From positions 20,811,056 through 20,875,055 of the forward strand of contig JAPFBE010000013.1 of the NCBI GenBank assembly GCA_034336665.1: a DNA stretch of 64,000 nt. The letters run 5' to 3'. Each line of letters starts with the position of its first letter. Position 1 is the first letter of the stretch. Below the pieces are notes generated by a model, which saw only the letters and a list, made by a program, of their open reading frames with translations, had not been told where the DNA came from and did not search any database. The stretch comes from Luscinia megarhynchos. Taxonomy: Eukaryota; Chordata; Aves; Passeriformes; Turdidae. Shown here piece after piece: positions 43,601 through 52,965 of this stretch. A program made the position numbers and the translations under genes.

Positions 43601-46600
43601 TCAGAAACTGCCACTAGTTCCTGGTCTTTCTGTTTACATTTAGACATTTGGAATACTGCACCTGGTTTTGAGGCATCAGTAGAGGAAAAACATTGATAAA
43701 CAGGAGCAAGTCCAGTGGAGAGCCACCAAAACAATCTGCAGGGGCTGGCAGCTGTGAGGACCAGCTAAGGCAGCAGGACTTTTTCAGTCTGGAAAAGAGA
43801 TGGCTTTGAAGGGTGGGAGACTAACAGCCCTCTAGTGCCTAGTGGGAGGTTATTAAAAAGGTTGAAGGCAAGTTGCTAAGAAGATGGAGCTGGGTTTTCA
43901 CAGCAGTGGTGTGGTGGGACGACAAGAGGCAACAGGAATGAGCTGGAAGAAAGGTGCAAACTGGTTATGAAGGTTCCTTTTCTGACTACAGGGACAGTGA
44001 GACAGTGGAGCCAGTTGCTCACAGCCAGTTGCTCACAGCCAGTTGCTCAGTAAGTCTGTGCAGGATCCATCCTTGCAGATTTTCAAAACCCATACAAAAA
44101 TACCCACTGCAGACTGTACTGGAGAGGGTAAGCCACAAGTAAGCTTGGCTTCCCATGCAGTGGATCAGCCCTGTGAGTGTTGGTGCCTAGGAAGGATGCA
44201 GCCCCCTGCAGAGAGAAGCACTTGTATAAATACAAAAATTCTGTGAGAATTGTTTAAGAAATTTCTGTGAGAATTGTTTAGGAAATAATCCTGAGATATT
44301 GAAATGGTTTTGATAGAGGCAGCATTCCCACACACAGGCACAGAAAGGTGAGCTGTGTCTTTAGGGTGTTCTCTGCTGGACCCAGCTGCTACATTTCAGA
44401 AACCAGGTATTGAATGAGGCAGTCTTCCATTAGACCTTCTGACCCTGAATGAATGCAGGGGAGGGAAGTGGGAATTGGCTTGCAGAATGCAGAAGGGAAC
44501 TGTGCTTTTCTTCACCAGTTGTCTTGATAATGGTGGTGCTCCTTTGTTTCTTATCAAAAAGTAAGTAAAGGGGAAAAAGAAGTAAAACCAAAACCAATGA
44601 GCTTTTCTTCACAGTTAGGTGAGCTACAAGATATGCAAACTGAAGGCTGTCCATCTGAGACTGGGGACCTTAATAGGTTCAGCTTCCAAAGAAACACTAC
44701 AATGGTTTTACTTTAGTTTCAGATTTTGAGATCTTCTTGACCACTTCAAAATATATTTAAAAATAAAATGCTGGAAGCCTTTGCAATGGGACCCAGTAAG
44801 GATGTTTCTGCAGTTTGAGGCAAAAGGCAATGCAGTTTCTGTGTGAGCTGTGGAGTCTGAAGAATATTTCACCAAGCCAGTGGCAGGTGTTCACATGAAA
44901 GCCAGCTGCTGCTAACCCAGCAGATGAGCAAGCACTTAACTGAGGGAGTTTCCAAGGTCCTGAGCACACTAAAATGCTGAGCTCAAGAATGTGAACCACT
45001 AAAACTGAAGAAGGTGCTGGTGGGGATGGCTCAGAAGTGAGCCCTCTCAGGATGATGCTATCAGATCACACCACCTGCATACTAGACTGTAGCTTGTGTA
45101 AGAGGATGCTTGACAGATCAAAATGTTTGGGCTTAAAACCCATTCTCACTTCCACCTGCCACTTCTAAAATGGGGAGTAGCTCTGCTGGAATTGGTGAAG
45201 TAGTTAATATTTACCTGTGGGGTATACAAACCCAGAATTTATTCCAGAATTTAACAGTCAAGAAGAGCCTTTTTATCATATGTCTTGTTCAAAATTTTTA
45301 AAATTCTATTTCTGCTCTTCCTTTTATTGCTCTGTTCTAATCATCTTTGCTACAGCAGCTAGAACCTGCTAGTTTGCATTTCTGGTTTTCATGTGCTGGC
45401 AGGGTACCTCTTCTTTATCCCTCTGGTGCTTTTTGTCCAGGAATCTCAAATATCCCAGGTATTAATTGAATGAATCCTCACATCTGCCTGGGTGAGGTGG
45501 ATGGTCAGATATTATTCTCTTACAGCTGACAAGAGCAAACTGCAGAGAGATGAGCTGATACAATCTCTCATTACCATTCAGTGATTATGCAGCAGAAGAG
45601 TGTCCAGGGTGAAACCCTGGGTCTATCAAACACAATGCTAAAGATCCCTAGAGACAATTCAGGTCACATTTTTGTCTAATCTTCCTTGATGACCAGTCTG
45701 CTTTACCTACAAAATTGTGGTGTTATTATTTTTAACTTCCAAGCTCTATAGGAAGCTTTTCAGTTTATGAATGCACAATGATTGTTTTTTTTAACTTACG
45801 CATATCCAGCACTCTCCTGAATTCTTAAAATAAACAACAGAATCTCTCCAATTCAGATATGAATGGTGATGCCACATTGAGGAGCATGTGGATGGCAAAG
45901 TAGGAAACCAATTTGCACCAGATAGTGTCAGGCATGAAAGCAGTGGTGCATCTAAGCAGGCTCCCTGAAGGGTTTTGTGTTTGAGAGCTGATGCTCGGGG
46001 CTGCTGCAGGCTCCTGAGCTGTGAGATGGCTGCTTGTGGGTTTGCATGGTGGGAGTACAAAGAGCCTCATGAGGTCAGGACTGCTGAGCTGCTGTAACTC
46101 AGCTCTGTCCTCCCTCTGACACCAGTCCAGTAGAGCTCCTGGAGCTCACAGAGCAGCTTGGGTCTCACTGCTCCCGTGTGAGAGACAAGATGAGGAGACA
46201 GTGTGACTCCCACATGGTCTCAGCAGATTAGACCTCAGTGACAACCTTCTCCTGAAGCTTTCTTCCCCTCTGCAGGTAGAACTGGATGTTGTGAGAAGGC
46301 TGAGGAGGGTGTTCCCAGCCATGCTGCTCCATGTCCTCCTCTAACTATGCAATGACTACAAGGCATGATGGTGTTTAATGCCTTCAAACTCCACTTGGCA
46401 GGATACCCTGATGCCACTGTCTTGGAAACCTTGGTGAGCTTCAGCAGCCACAGCACCAGGGATCAGTAAAGAAGAGGGCAGTTGTATTGGTGTGTCAGAC
46501 CCACATGTTGGAGCCCAGAAGACTGCTAGACACATTGCTGAATAGCACCTCTGTGCCAGAAACCTCCTTAAGTGGAGATGAGGATTTTGAGGCTATAAAA

Positions 46601-49600
46601 TGTTCCTGCTGCTGCTCTGTCATAGTCTTCCCAAAAGATTTCTCAGAAAGAGACAGTTTTGGTCTGCATGATTGATAAAATAACACATTTCATGGCCACT
46701 GATGACTCTAAATATGGAATGTAAAGCAAAAACTTCACAAGTGGCATTTAAATCTGAGGCATTCATCCACCTTAAGCTCTCCATAAACAAGGGCCAGTTC
46801 TGAAGTCTAGTTTGGCAAACCTTCAGTAGATGAACAGGTACTCCATACCTATTTTAGGGTTTTATGGACTGGATGATTTTTTGGCAATTTTCAGGCTCAT
46901 GGTGCATTGAAGCATGATGCCATTTCTGCTTCATTAATGGCATCGTTGATCCATAAACAGCAGCAAATATTGAAAAAACTTTGGGGCTTTTGGGGCTGTT
47001 TTTTAAATCTTAGTTTTGCTACAGCCCAGTTTCATAGAAAGTACTGTTCAATGCCAGGATTGGTAGTTCAGATTTGGGATATGTGTGAATTATTTTCTCT
47101 GTTGTTTGGATGACTCTTGCATCAGCTGCTTTTTTTTATCCAAGCTTTGCAGACAGAAATTAGTCTTGAATGGGTCCACAAACACAACTAGGAAATGGAC
47201 CTACTGTTGTGCTCACAAATCATGACCAAGGCATTGCACGGGGCACAGGCTGTTCCACAGATGTGCCTCAGTCCCACCCTTGTCCACAGCAAGAGTGAGT
47301 GCCAAGTATGTTCTAAAGCAAAGCATAATGTGATTTCATTAAGGACTGGAATGCACTTGAGCTGATAGACTATTCCAGTCTGAAATAAAACTTGACTTTT
47401 AATAATATTTTTCAGTTGCAATCCTACTGAAGAGTCTAATTCTATCTTGCTGGGATGGCTTCCCATACACACACTAATTCTTTCTTTTTAATCATTCCAT
47501 GTAGCAGACCCAGGCAGTACACAGCCTGCAGGACAGCTCCAGGGCTGTTCCACACAGATCAGTCTAAATGTTGCTGCTGTCTTCACTAGGAACATTACCA
47601 TCATGCAGTGGTGCAGCTAAATTCTGCTAATCATTCCTGAGAGGTACTCACCTCCAGGTACACCATCCATGGCATCACCAAAATAGCCACCAGCAAATCT
47701 GCCACTGCCAGGCTCACCACCAGGTAGTTGGTTGTGGTTTGCAAGGAGCGTTCCCTCAGCACAGCCAAGCAGACCAGCACGTTCCCAAAGATGATGGCCA
47801 GAATCAAGATGCAGTAGCAGAGGGCGTAGTAGGTGTGTGAGTGGGGCAGCTCAGGCTCTGTGGTGCTGTTTGCCCCACAGGGAATGGGGTCTGTTGCATT
47901 AGGATGGCTGCTGCCTCTGGTGAAGAGGGCCATGGGGCTGCCACTGCAAAGAGAAAGAAAGAGAGGACTGAAAATCTGAGCTCTGCAATAATTGTGCAGA
48001 ACAGTACCCCCTTTGGGTACTGGTATGATTTTTATACTTTCCTTATGTATTCTCCTTCAGCCAATCAGAGATCTTTTTTCTGCTCATATATGGGCACAGT
48101 TTTGCTTAAAGACTTGCTTGGCCTGTTCTGTTTTTCACTGAAACTAAACCAAGGGAAGAATGCAAGACTTCATTTCCTGTGTGCAAGTCAAAGGTGGATC
48201 TTAGCAACGAATACAGGGGTTTGGAAAGTGGGCAGTGGTTTTGAGATGCACCAAAGTCATACCATAGTACAAATCAGCTAGGCAAGAGTGCAGCTTGAAA
48301 GACAATAATTTCAAATGATGAGGAAGACCCAACACAGTTACCCAAACATATCAGTGTTTGGCCAAAATTTGGAAGTTATATCTTTTCTTCTGGGAAGTAT
48401 CCTCTTCCTTCTCTCATCAAAAAAATGTTTTCAATAACCTCACACACTCAAGTGCTTGGCAGCCCGGCAGCAAGCACCACCTCCAGAATTCCTCCCTTCT
48501 GCAGCATGTCCCAAGCTCTGCCTGCCTTGTAAAAGGTTGACTGCTGGTGCTGCTCCCATTCCATCCATACTGTGCTCTGTGTTTTCCATGCCTGGCCAGA
48601 AGATGTGCTGAAAAGCAAACCAGCTTATTGTTTGGGATGAAATAATGGATGCTTGTAGGGTGCTCTGCATTTCTTTTTCTTACAATAGATTCAAGTCTGT
48701 TCTCAGTAACCTACCCTTCCTTGATTTAAGAGGAGGATTTTTTTCCAGAAATATGAAAGCTGCTGTACCAAGGTTGTTCCATGACATTTAATGGCTTATA
48801 TCTTTTTTTTTCTTTGCTACTGCTCTAGTTGCTGAACTCATCATCAGCATGACAGGTATAAAAAGCAAGGACAAAACATTGCAATGCCAGTGGTATAAAC
48901 ATTACTCTGTTTCATTTCACCCCTCGAACAGCAGCATCTGTGATACACAGCTGCTGCACAGCTACACTCCTGGAAGAGTAGATGTGCAATAGGTATAAAT
49001 TGCTCCAGTCCCTTGGGATGTACTCATCCTTAAAACTGGTGCCAGTCTCCCCTGATGCTTTGTAGCTGGGAAAGGAACAAGGCTTGAACGAGATGGAAAC
49101 TGAACTTCCTCATGTCCTGTGAACACAGATCCCTCAGAACAGGGGTGAAACAATTTCTTATGGCTTGTACTTGTCTCCTCTATCTTTCTTCTGCCTGACC
49201 CTGACAAAGAAGTTAAGCTTTCCACTGGATCACAAAGATCTCTTGTAGCATGAGTGCTGCTGCTGAGTCCAGGACTGTTCACAAAACAGTCGAGCTGCAG
49301 CCACCCAAAGACAGGATTCATTTTACTGTGTCCCTTGCACAGACATTCCCACTCTGGGAATTCTGTATTGTCTGGAGTCAGGAAAGGCTGATTCTGTAGT
49401 GCTAGAAAAAGCAGCTGCCTAGGTGATAAGCAAGAACAAGGAATGAACAAAACATCACCCATAATAAATACAACCAGAAGGCATAAGGCATCCCAATACA
49501 AGTTTGGCTGTGGGTTTCCTGTCTTGTCTTCTGTTTCTTTTATCCATGAGCACTATTCTCGACTCTTATCCCACAGTCAGTCTTCCCTACCAGGATCCCT

Positions 49601-50260
49601 GCCTGCCCGGCCAGGTCCCTCATCCCTGGACTGTCCTCCATCCTCCCGGCCCTGCTCCCTGCGCATCTGGCCAGGGTGCTGCACGTACCAGCCTACGTGG
49701 GTACCCTCACAGAGGGGTGGCAGGACACCCCACCCTGGTAACGGGGTGACAAACTGCCATGGGGACAAGGCTCGCAGCCGTGGGGAAGAGCAGAGCAGGG
49801 GAAAGGGGGGAAAGGGACGCTCCTCCCGTGGGTCTCCACTTCGGAGGGGTCCCGGGTGCGGGGAGGGGTTCGCGGTCCGAGCGCAGGGTGCAGGTGCGGC
49901 GGCTTGGGTTCGTCTCCAGCTGCGGGTGCTGCTCCGCTGTTCCCGCTGTTCCCGTGTTCCCGCTGTTCCCCTGCTCCCGCACCCGAGGGGCACCGGGAGC
50001 TGCGCCGCTACCCGCCGTGCCCGGCCCCGCTGCCGTGAGCCCCGGCGATGCCGTGGGGGGCCGGGGGCTGGGAAAGCCGGGCAGGGAGGGGGGCTGCGGG
50101 GAAGAGGGACTGCCGGCACCGGGCGGGAGGGGAGCTGCAGGCAGCAATCAGGACTTACCCCGGCCCGTCGCGGGCACAGCTCGGTCCCGGTCCCGGCCCC
50201 GGTCTCGCCGACTCCCGGCCCGACCCGCTCCTTCTGCCGCCTTCCCGGCGCGGAGCCGCG
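36196..50260 (-). CDS. DRD3: DRD3 gene span, dopamine receptor D3
   Basis: Class A amine receptor of the D2-like group. It couples to Gi/o to lower cAMP and acts at the plasma membrane of neurons. Six coding exons join cleanly into 425 residues (human has 400): 47652-47943 (ATG at 47,933), 42536-42648, 41178-41320, 39927-40123, 38706-39051, 37690-37886. All key marks are present: N-glycosylation sites N12 and N22; D79 in TM2; C107 paired with C185; amine-binding D114 in TM3; DRY at 131-133; TM5 serines 196, 197 and 200; CWLPFF in TM6; NPIIY in TM7; and a C-terminal KILCC. The extra length is four residues in the N-terminus and the rest mainly in the third cytoplasmic loop. A probable non-coding first exon lies at about 50.2 kb. 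Intron 2 (42,649-47,651) holds a CR1. Confidence 0.97.
37690..37886 (-). CDS. DRD3: DRD3 coding exon 6 (TM6-TM7, C-terminus)
   Basis: 197 bp encoding [40 protein letters not shown] and [20 protein letters not shown], ending ILCC and a TGA at 37,690-37,692. The CWLPFF and NPIIY motifs are intact. The human protein ends in a single Cys (ILSC); here there are two. The acceptor is CTCTCTAAACCCAG. Confidence 0.97.
38706..39051 (-). CDS. DRD3: DRD3 coding exon 5 (third cytoplasmic loop, start of TM6)
   Basis: 346 bp encoding residues 246-360. The first two thirds differ widely from mammals ([20 protein letters not shown] and on to [14 protein letters not shown]). The last third is conserved: [16 protein letters not shown] and [15 protein letters not shown]. 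The whole exon is open in one frame, with acceptor CTCTTTTGCAG and donor CTGG|GTGAGT, phase 0 to phase 1. This loop sets G-protein coupling and regulation in D2-like receptors. Confidence 0.95.
39927..40123 (-). CDS. DRD3: DRD3 coding exon 4 (ECL2, TM5)
   Basis: 197 bp encoding [20 protein letters not shown] and [20 protein letters not shown], then the start of the third cytoplasmic loop, ending KPCYAHQ. C185 pairs with C107, and serines 196, 197 and 200 match the catechol-binding serines of TM5. The acceptor is TTCTCCTCCCCAG and the donor CACCAA|GTAAGA, phase 1 to phase 0. Confidence 0.96.
41178..41320 (-). CDS. DRD3: DRD3 coding exon 3 (ICL2, TM4)
   Basis: 143 bp encoding [20 protein letters not shown] and [20 protein letters not shown], ending LFGFNTT. 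It covers the second cytoplasmic loop and TM4. Human has a Met in the loop (VVMPV) where this has Lys (VVKPV). The acceptor is GGTCTGCAG and the donor CACAG|GTAGGT, phase 2 to phase 1. Confidence 0.96.
42536..42648 (-). CDS. DRD3: DRD3 coding exon 2 (TM3)
   Basis: 113 bp encoding [20 protein letters not shown] and [17 protein letters not shown]. It holds C107 of the conserved disulfide, the amine-binding D114, and the D131-R132 of DRY, with R132 split by the intron. The acceptor is CACTGGTGCAG and the donor GACAG|GTGAGA, phase 0 to phase 2. Confidence 0.97.
43640..44100 (+). mobile_element. CR1 LINE fragment
   Basis: Decayed CR1 3' part in DRD3 intron 2, antisense to the gene. Recognisable pieces are AATACTGCACCTGG, TTTCAGTCTGGAAAAGAGAT, GGGACGACAAGAGGCAAC and CAGGATCCATCCTTGCAGAT. 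It carries an internal 14-bp triplication at 44,010-44,049. Confidence 0.8.
44010..44049. repeat. Tandem repeat, 14 bp x 2.9
   Basis: GCCAGTTGCTCACA is repeated at 44,010, 44,024 and 44,038, the last copy being partial. It lies inside a CR1 copy, so it is a local expansion after insertion. Confidence 0.95.
44239..44285. repeat. Tandem duplication, 24 bp x 2
   Basis: TTCTGTGAGAATTGTTTAAG and the following AAAT are repeated with one mismatch (A to G). This is a simple local duplication in DRD3 intron 2. Confidence 0.9.
47652..47943 (-). CDS. DRD3: DRD3 coding exon 1 (TM1-TM2)
   Basis: The acceptor CTTTCTCTTTGCAG is followed by 10 bases of 5'UTR and the ATG at 47,933. It encodes residues 1-94: an extracellular N-terminus with N12-A-T and N22-S-T, TM1 (about 35-59, [13 protein letters not shown]) and TM2 (about 70-93, [20 protein letters not shown]). 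It ends YLE in phase 0 at GAG|GTGAGT. Confidence 0.97.
50159..50260 (-). promoter_or_regulatory. DRD3: Probable DRD3 non-coding first exon and promoter
   Basis: A perfect donor, GG|GTAAGT, ends a GC-rich non-coding stretch on the minus strand at 50,159. It would splice to the acceptor at 47,943, ten bases ahead of the DRD3 ATG. The stretch sits in a CpG island at about 49,750-50,830, with no TATA box seen. The 5' limit is not visible, so 50,260, where the minisatellite starts, is only a guide. Confidence 0.45.
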
Positions 50261-50263
50261 GGG

Positions 50264-50636
50264 CGGGACCGGGCTGGCACCTCCTCCTGCCTTCCCTGAG
50301 GGACCCGCCGTGCCCCGGGGCAGTGGGGCCGGGCTGGCACCTCCTCCTGCCTGCCCTGAGGGACCCGCCGTGCCCGGGGCAGCGGGGCCGGGCTGGCACC
50401 TCCTCCTGCCTTCCCTGAGGGACCCGCCGTGCCCCGGGGCAGCGGGACCGGGCTGGCACCTCCTCCTGCCTGCCCTGAGGGACCCGCCGTGCCCGGGGCA
50501 ACGGGACCGGGCTGGCACCTCCTCCTGCCTTCCCTGCCCGGACCCGCCGTGCCCCAGGGCAGTGGGACCGGGCTGGCACCTCCTCCTGCCTTCCCTCCGG
50601 GACCCGCCGTGCCCCGGGCGGCGGGGCCGGGCTGCG
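50264..50636. repeat. GC-rich minisatellite, about 60 bp x 6.2
   Basis: Units begin GGGACCGGGCTGGCACC or GGGGCCGGGCTGGCACC at about 50,264, 50,325, 50,384, 50,444, 50,503, 50,564 and (partial) 50,623. Unit lengths are 59 to 61. Units 1 and 3 share CTTCCCTGAG with CCCCGGGG, while units 2 and 4 share CTGCCCTGAG with CCCGGGG and are one base shorter, which points to a two-unit (about 119 bp) duplication. Long open frames on both strands here are by-products of stop-poor GC repeats. Confidence 0.95.
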
Positions 50637-50974
50637 CTCCCCGCGCCTCCCCGGCTGCCGGGAGGTTGTGCCCTTCTGACAGAGGGGCGCGGCGGAAGGG
50701 TCTGAGCGAATTTTGGCGCCGGGGTCCGCAGCAAGGGACCCTTTGCTGGGGGATGGACCTGCTCCTGCCCGGAGGCGAAGCCGGGAGCTGGGAGCTCCCA
50801 CATGGTCTCTGCAGCCGAGAGCAGGGAGATGCTTGGGGCTGCTTGCCCAGCAGATAGAAAGTTGTCACTTAAAAAAACCCCCCAAAACCAAACAAACTCC
50901 CCAAACAAACAACCCAAAAAACAGTTGAAAAAAATTATCAAAGCAGAGATGATTTTAAGAGGGGGGAGGTTTAA

Positions 50975-50978
<4 letters not shown>

Positions 50979-51029
<51 letters not shown>
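50979..51029. repeat. (TA)n microsatellite, about 25 units
   Basis: An uninterrupted TA run of about 50 bp, roughly 340 bp past the minisatellite. Such runs are unstable and are often mis-sized in assemblies. Confidence 0.97.
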
Positions 51030-51031
<2 letters not shown>

Positions 51032-52150
51032 AATAAACTACTTTAAACCTGAGATGAAGGAGTGCGGATAAGCGGGGAGGAAGCTGGAAAGGAGACTAAT
51101 ATTGGGAAGCATCCTTCTCCAGGGACCACTGCCCGTAGGCACAGGGCACGGCTACAAACCTGCCACATCTCTGCGATGTCCTTCTCTTGAGGTCTGACAT
51201 CAATCTGTGAGGCACAGCTCTCTCAGACTGTAGTCACTGGGGTATGAGTGATGCCAGTGGATCTTCTCTCTCTGCAGCCTGGGTTGTGCCCACCCCTCAC
51301 TCTGGCACAGCAAATGGGGCTTGCAGGGGATTGTCAGGAGGGTGCAGGAAGCAGCAGCAGGGCTGAGGTTTCCCTTCACTGCACGGCTAGCCTGTGGCTC
51401 TAGCAGGAGGAGACAAAGTGCCCTTCCTCTTTATGCCCCACAGGCTGGGGTGGCCACAGGCCGGCTTATATGTGGGCAAGAAAAAGAGGAGATCCTGTGG
51501 AGAGCAGAGTTTATCTACCTGTTTTTAAGAACTGTCTTCAGAAGTATGTGTTGGGACTTGGGCTGCCTGGATCACCTCTCCTGCCTGCAGCTTAGCAGGC
51601 TAATCTTTGTGGGTGAGAGTGGCCGGAGGGAAAGGCGCTGTATGCCCTCACACCCGTCAGGTGAGAGGGGGGAGAGTAACATCTTTAGCCTGGCCGGGGA
51701 TGGTGAAAGTGCCCCTACAGGATTTGATAGGGCTAACCAGCACCACGGCCTTTAACCGAGGCTGTGACTGCCCCACAGCAGCTCCGTGGATGGCACTGGA
51801 GGAGTGTGATGAGTCACTGCCCAGTCCCTGGGGAAACTCATTCACACGCGTCCTGGAGGATACAGCTGCTGGGCTATGAGACCGAGGGACCCGTGAAGGG
51901 CTCTCCAGCCCCTTCGCTCCCTTGGGACCCCCGAATTGCGCGACATGGACATTTACCATGCTTTCATTAGATTTGTACAGTGGGACTTCTGCCGTCATCT
52001 GAACCGTACTGCTCATTTTTGGGTAAATGCACTCTCTAACCGTGCCTGGGGCAGTCCAGGACGGGGGGAAATCCTCCCGCCCGTGTCCTGCAGAGGCTTT
52101 TTAGCTGTGAGCTTGGAAAGAGTCTGCAGCCAGCGGGGAAAGTGCACACC

Positions 52151-52190
52151 GGGATGCTTGTCCTGGCCAAGGGATGCTTGTCCTGGCCAA
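52151..52190. repeat. Perfect tandem duplication, 20 bp x 2
   Basis: GGGATGCTTGTCCTGGCCAA occurs twice head to tail with no mismatch and is followed by GGG. It is a recent local duplication in GC-rich non-coding DNA. Confidence 0.97.
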
Positions 52191-52666
52191 GGGGGCTGTG
52201 CGAGTCACCCGGGGAGCAGGACTCCTCACAGGGGGCGGGTAGAGACATGGAGGCATTTCCACTCCCTTTCAGCAGCTTTTAAATGCGGTTTGTGTGGGGC
52301 AATTCCCGAAGGACTGTGGCTGGCAAGGTGCTCGTGCTGGCTCTGGAGCGATGGGCCAAGGCACGGCAGCAGGAGGCCTTGCTGCTGTCCACTTGCGATG
52401 CAGCAGCTAACCACAGATCCATAAAGAGACGCTGCTGGCACTCCTCGAAGACCAGGGAGGTGCAGCAGGGGGAATGCACTGCTATAACCACAAAACCACC
52501 ATTGTTTTGCTTCACATTTTTATCTTCCAGTGCTGAAACCTCCCATTTGCTTTGCCTTGTTTGTCAGTGGATCCCCTGATTGTGTTTCCTTTGAAACTTG
52601 CTTGTTGCTTTTAATTATTTTTTATCTCATTTCTTAATATAACTCTGACTCCAGGAAAAAAAATAG

Positions 52667-52965
52667 ACTCATAGAATCATAGACTGGTTTGGGTTGGAGA
52701 GACCTTAAAACTCATCTAGCTCTAATCTGGCCTTGAACACTTCCAGGATGGGTCATCCACAGTTTTTCTGGGAAACCTTTTCCAATGCCTCACCACCCTT
52801 ACAATATCTTCCTAATATCTAATCTAAACCTACCCTCTTTCACTGTAAAGCCATTCCTCCTTGTCCTGTCACTATGTGTCCTTGTAAAAAGTCTGTCTCC
52901 ATCTTCCTTGTAGGCCCCTTTAGGCACTGGAAGGCTTTTATAGGGTGTTCATGGAAGCCTCTCTT
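52667..52965 (-). mobile_element. CR1 LINE 3' fragment
   Basis: Reverse complement of the CR1 3' end, starting with TCATAGAATCATAGA, then TTGGGTTGGAGAGACCTTAA. Further in are GGCCTTGAACACTTCCAGG and AAGCCATTCCTCCTTGTCCT. About 300 bp, moderately diverged. Confidence 0.9.

Noticed and set aside
49443..50941. Very long open frames on both strands (420 aa plus, 454 aa minus) rich in Gly, Pro, Arg and Ala
   Set aside because: They overlap each other across a CpG island and the 60-bp minisatellite. GC-rich DNA has few stops, the repeat is read in several frames at once, and no domain or splice context supports coding.
51321..52579. Several open frames of 70-160 aa (for example 51,321-51,755, 51,936-52,424 and 51,657-52,016 minus)
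   Set aside because: They overlap on both strands in GC-rich DNA and show no recognisable domain or repeat. No splice structure supports them.
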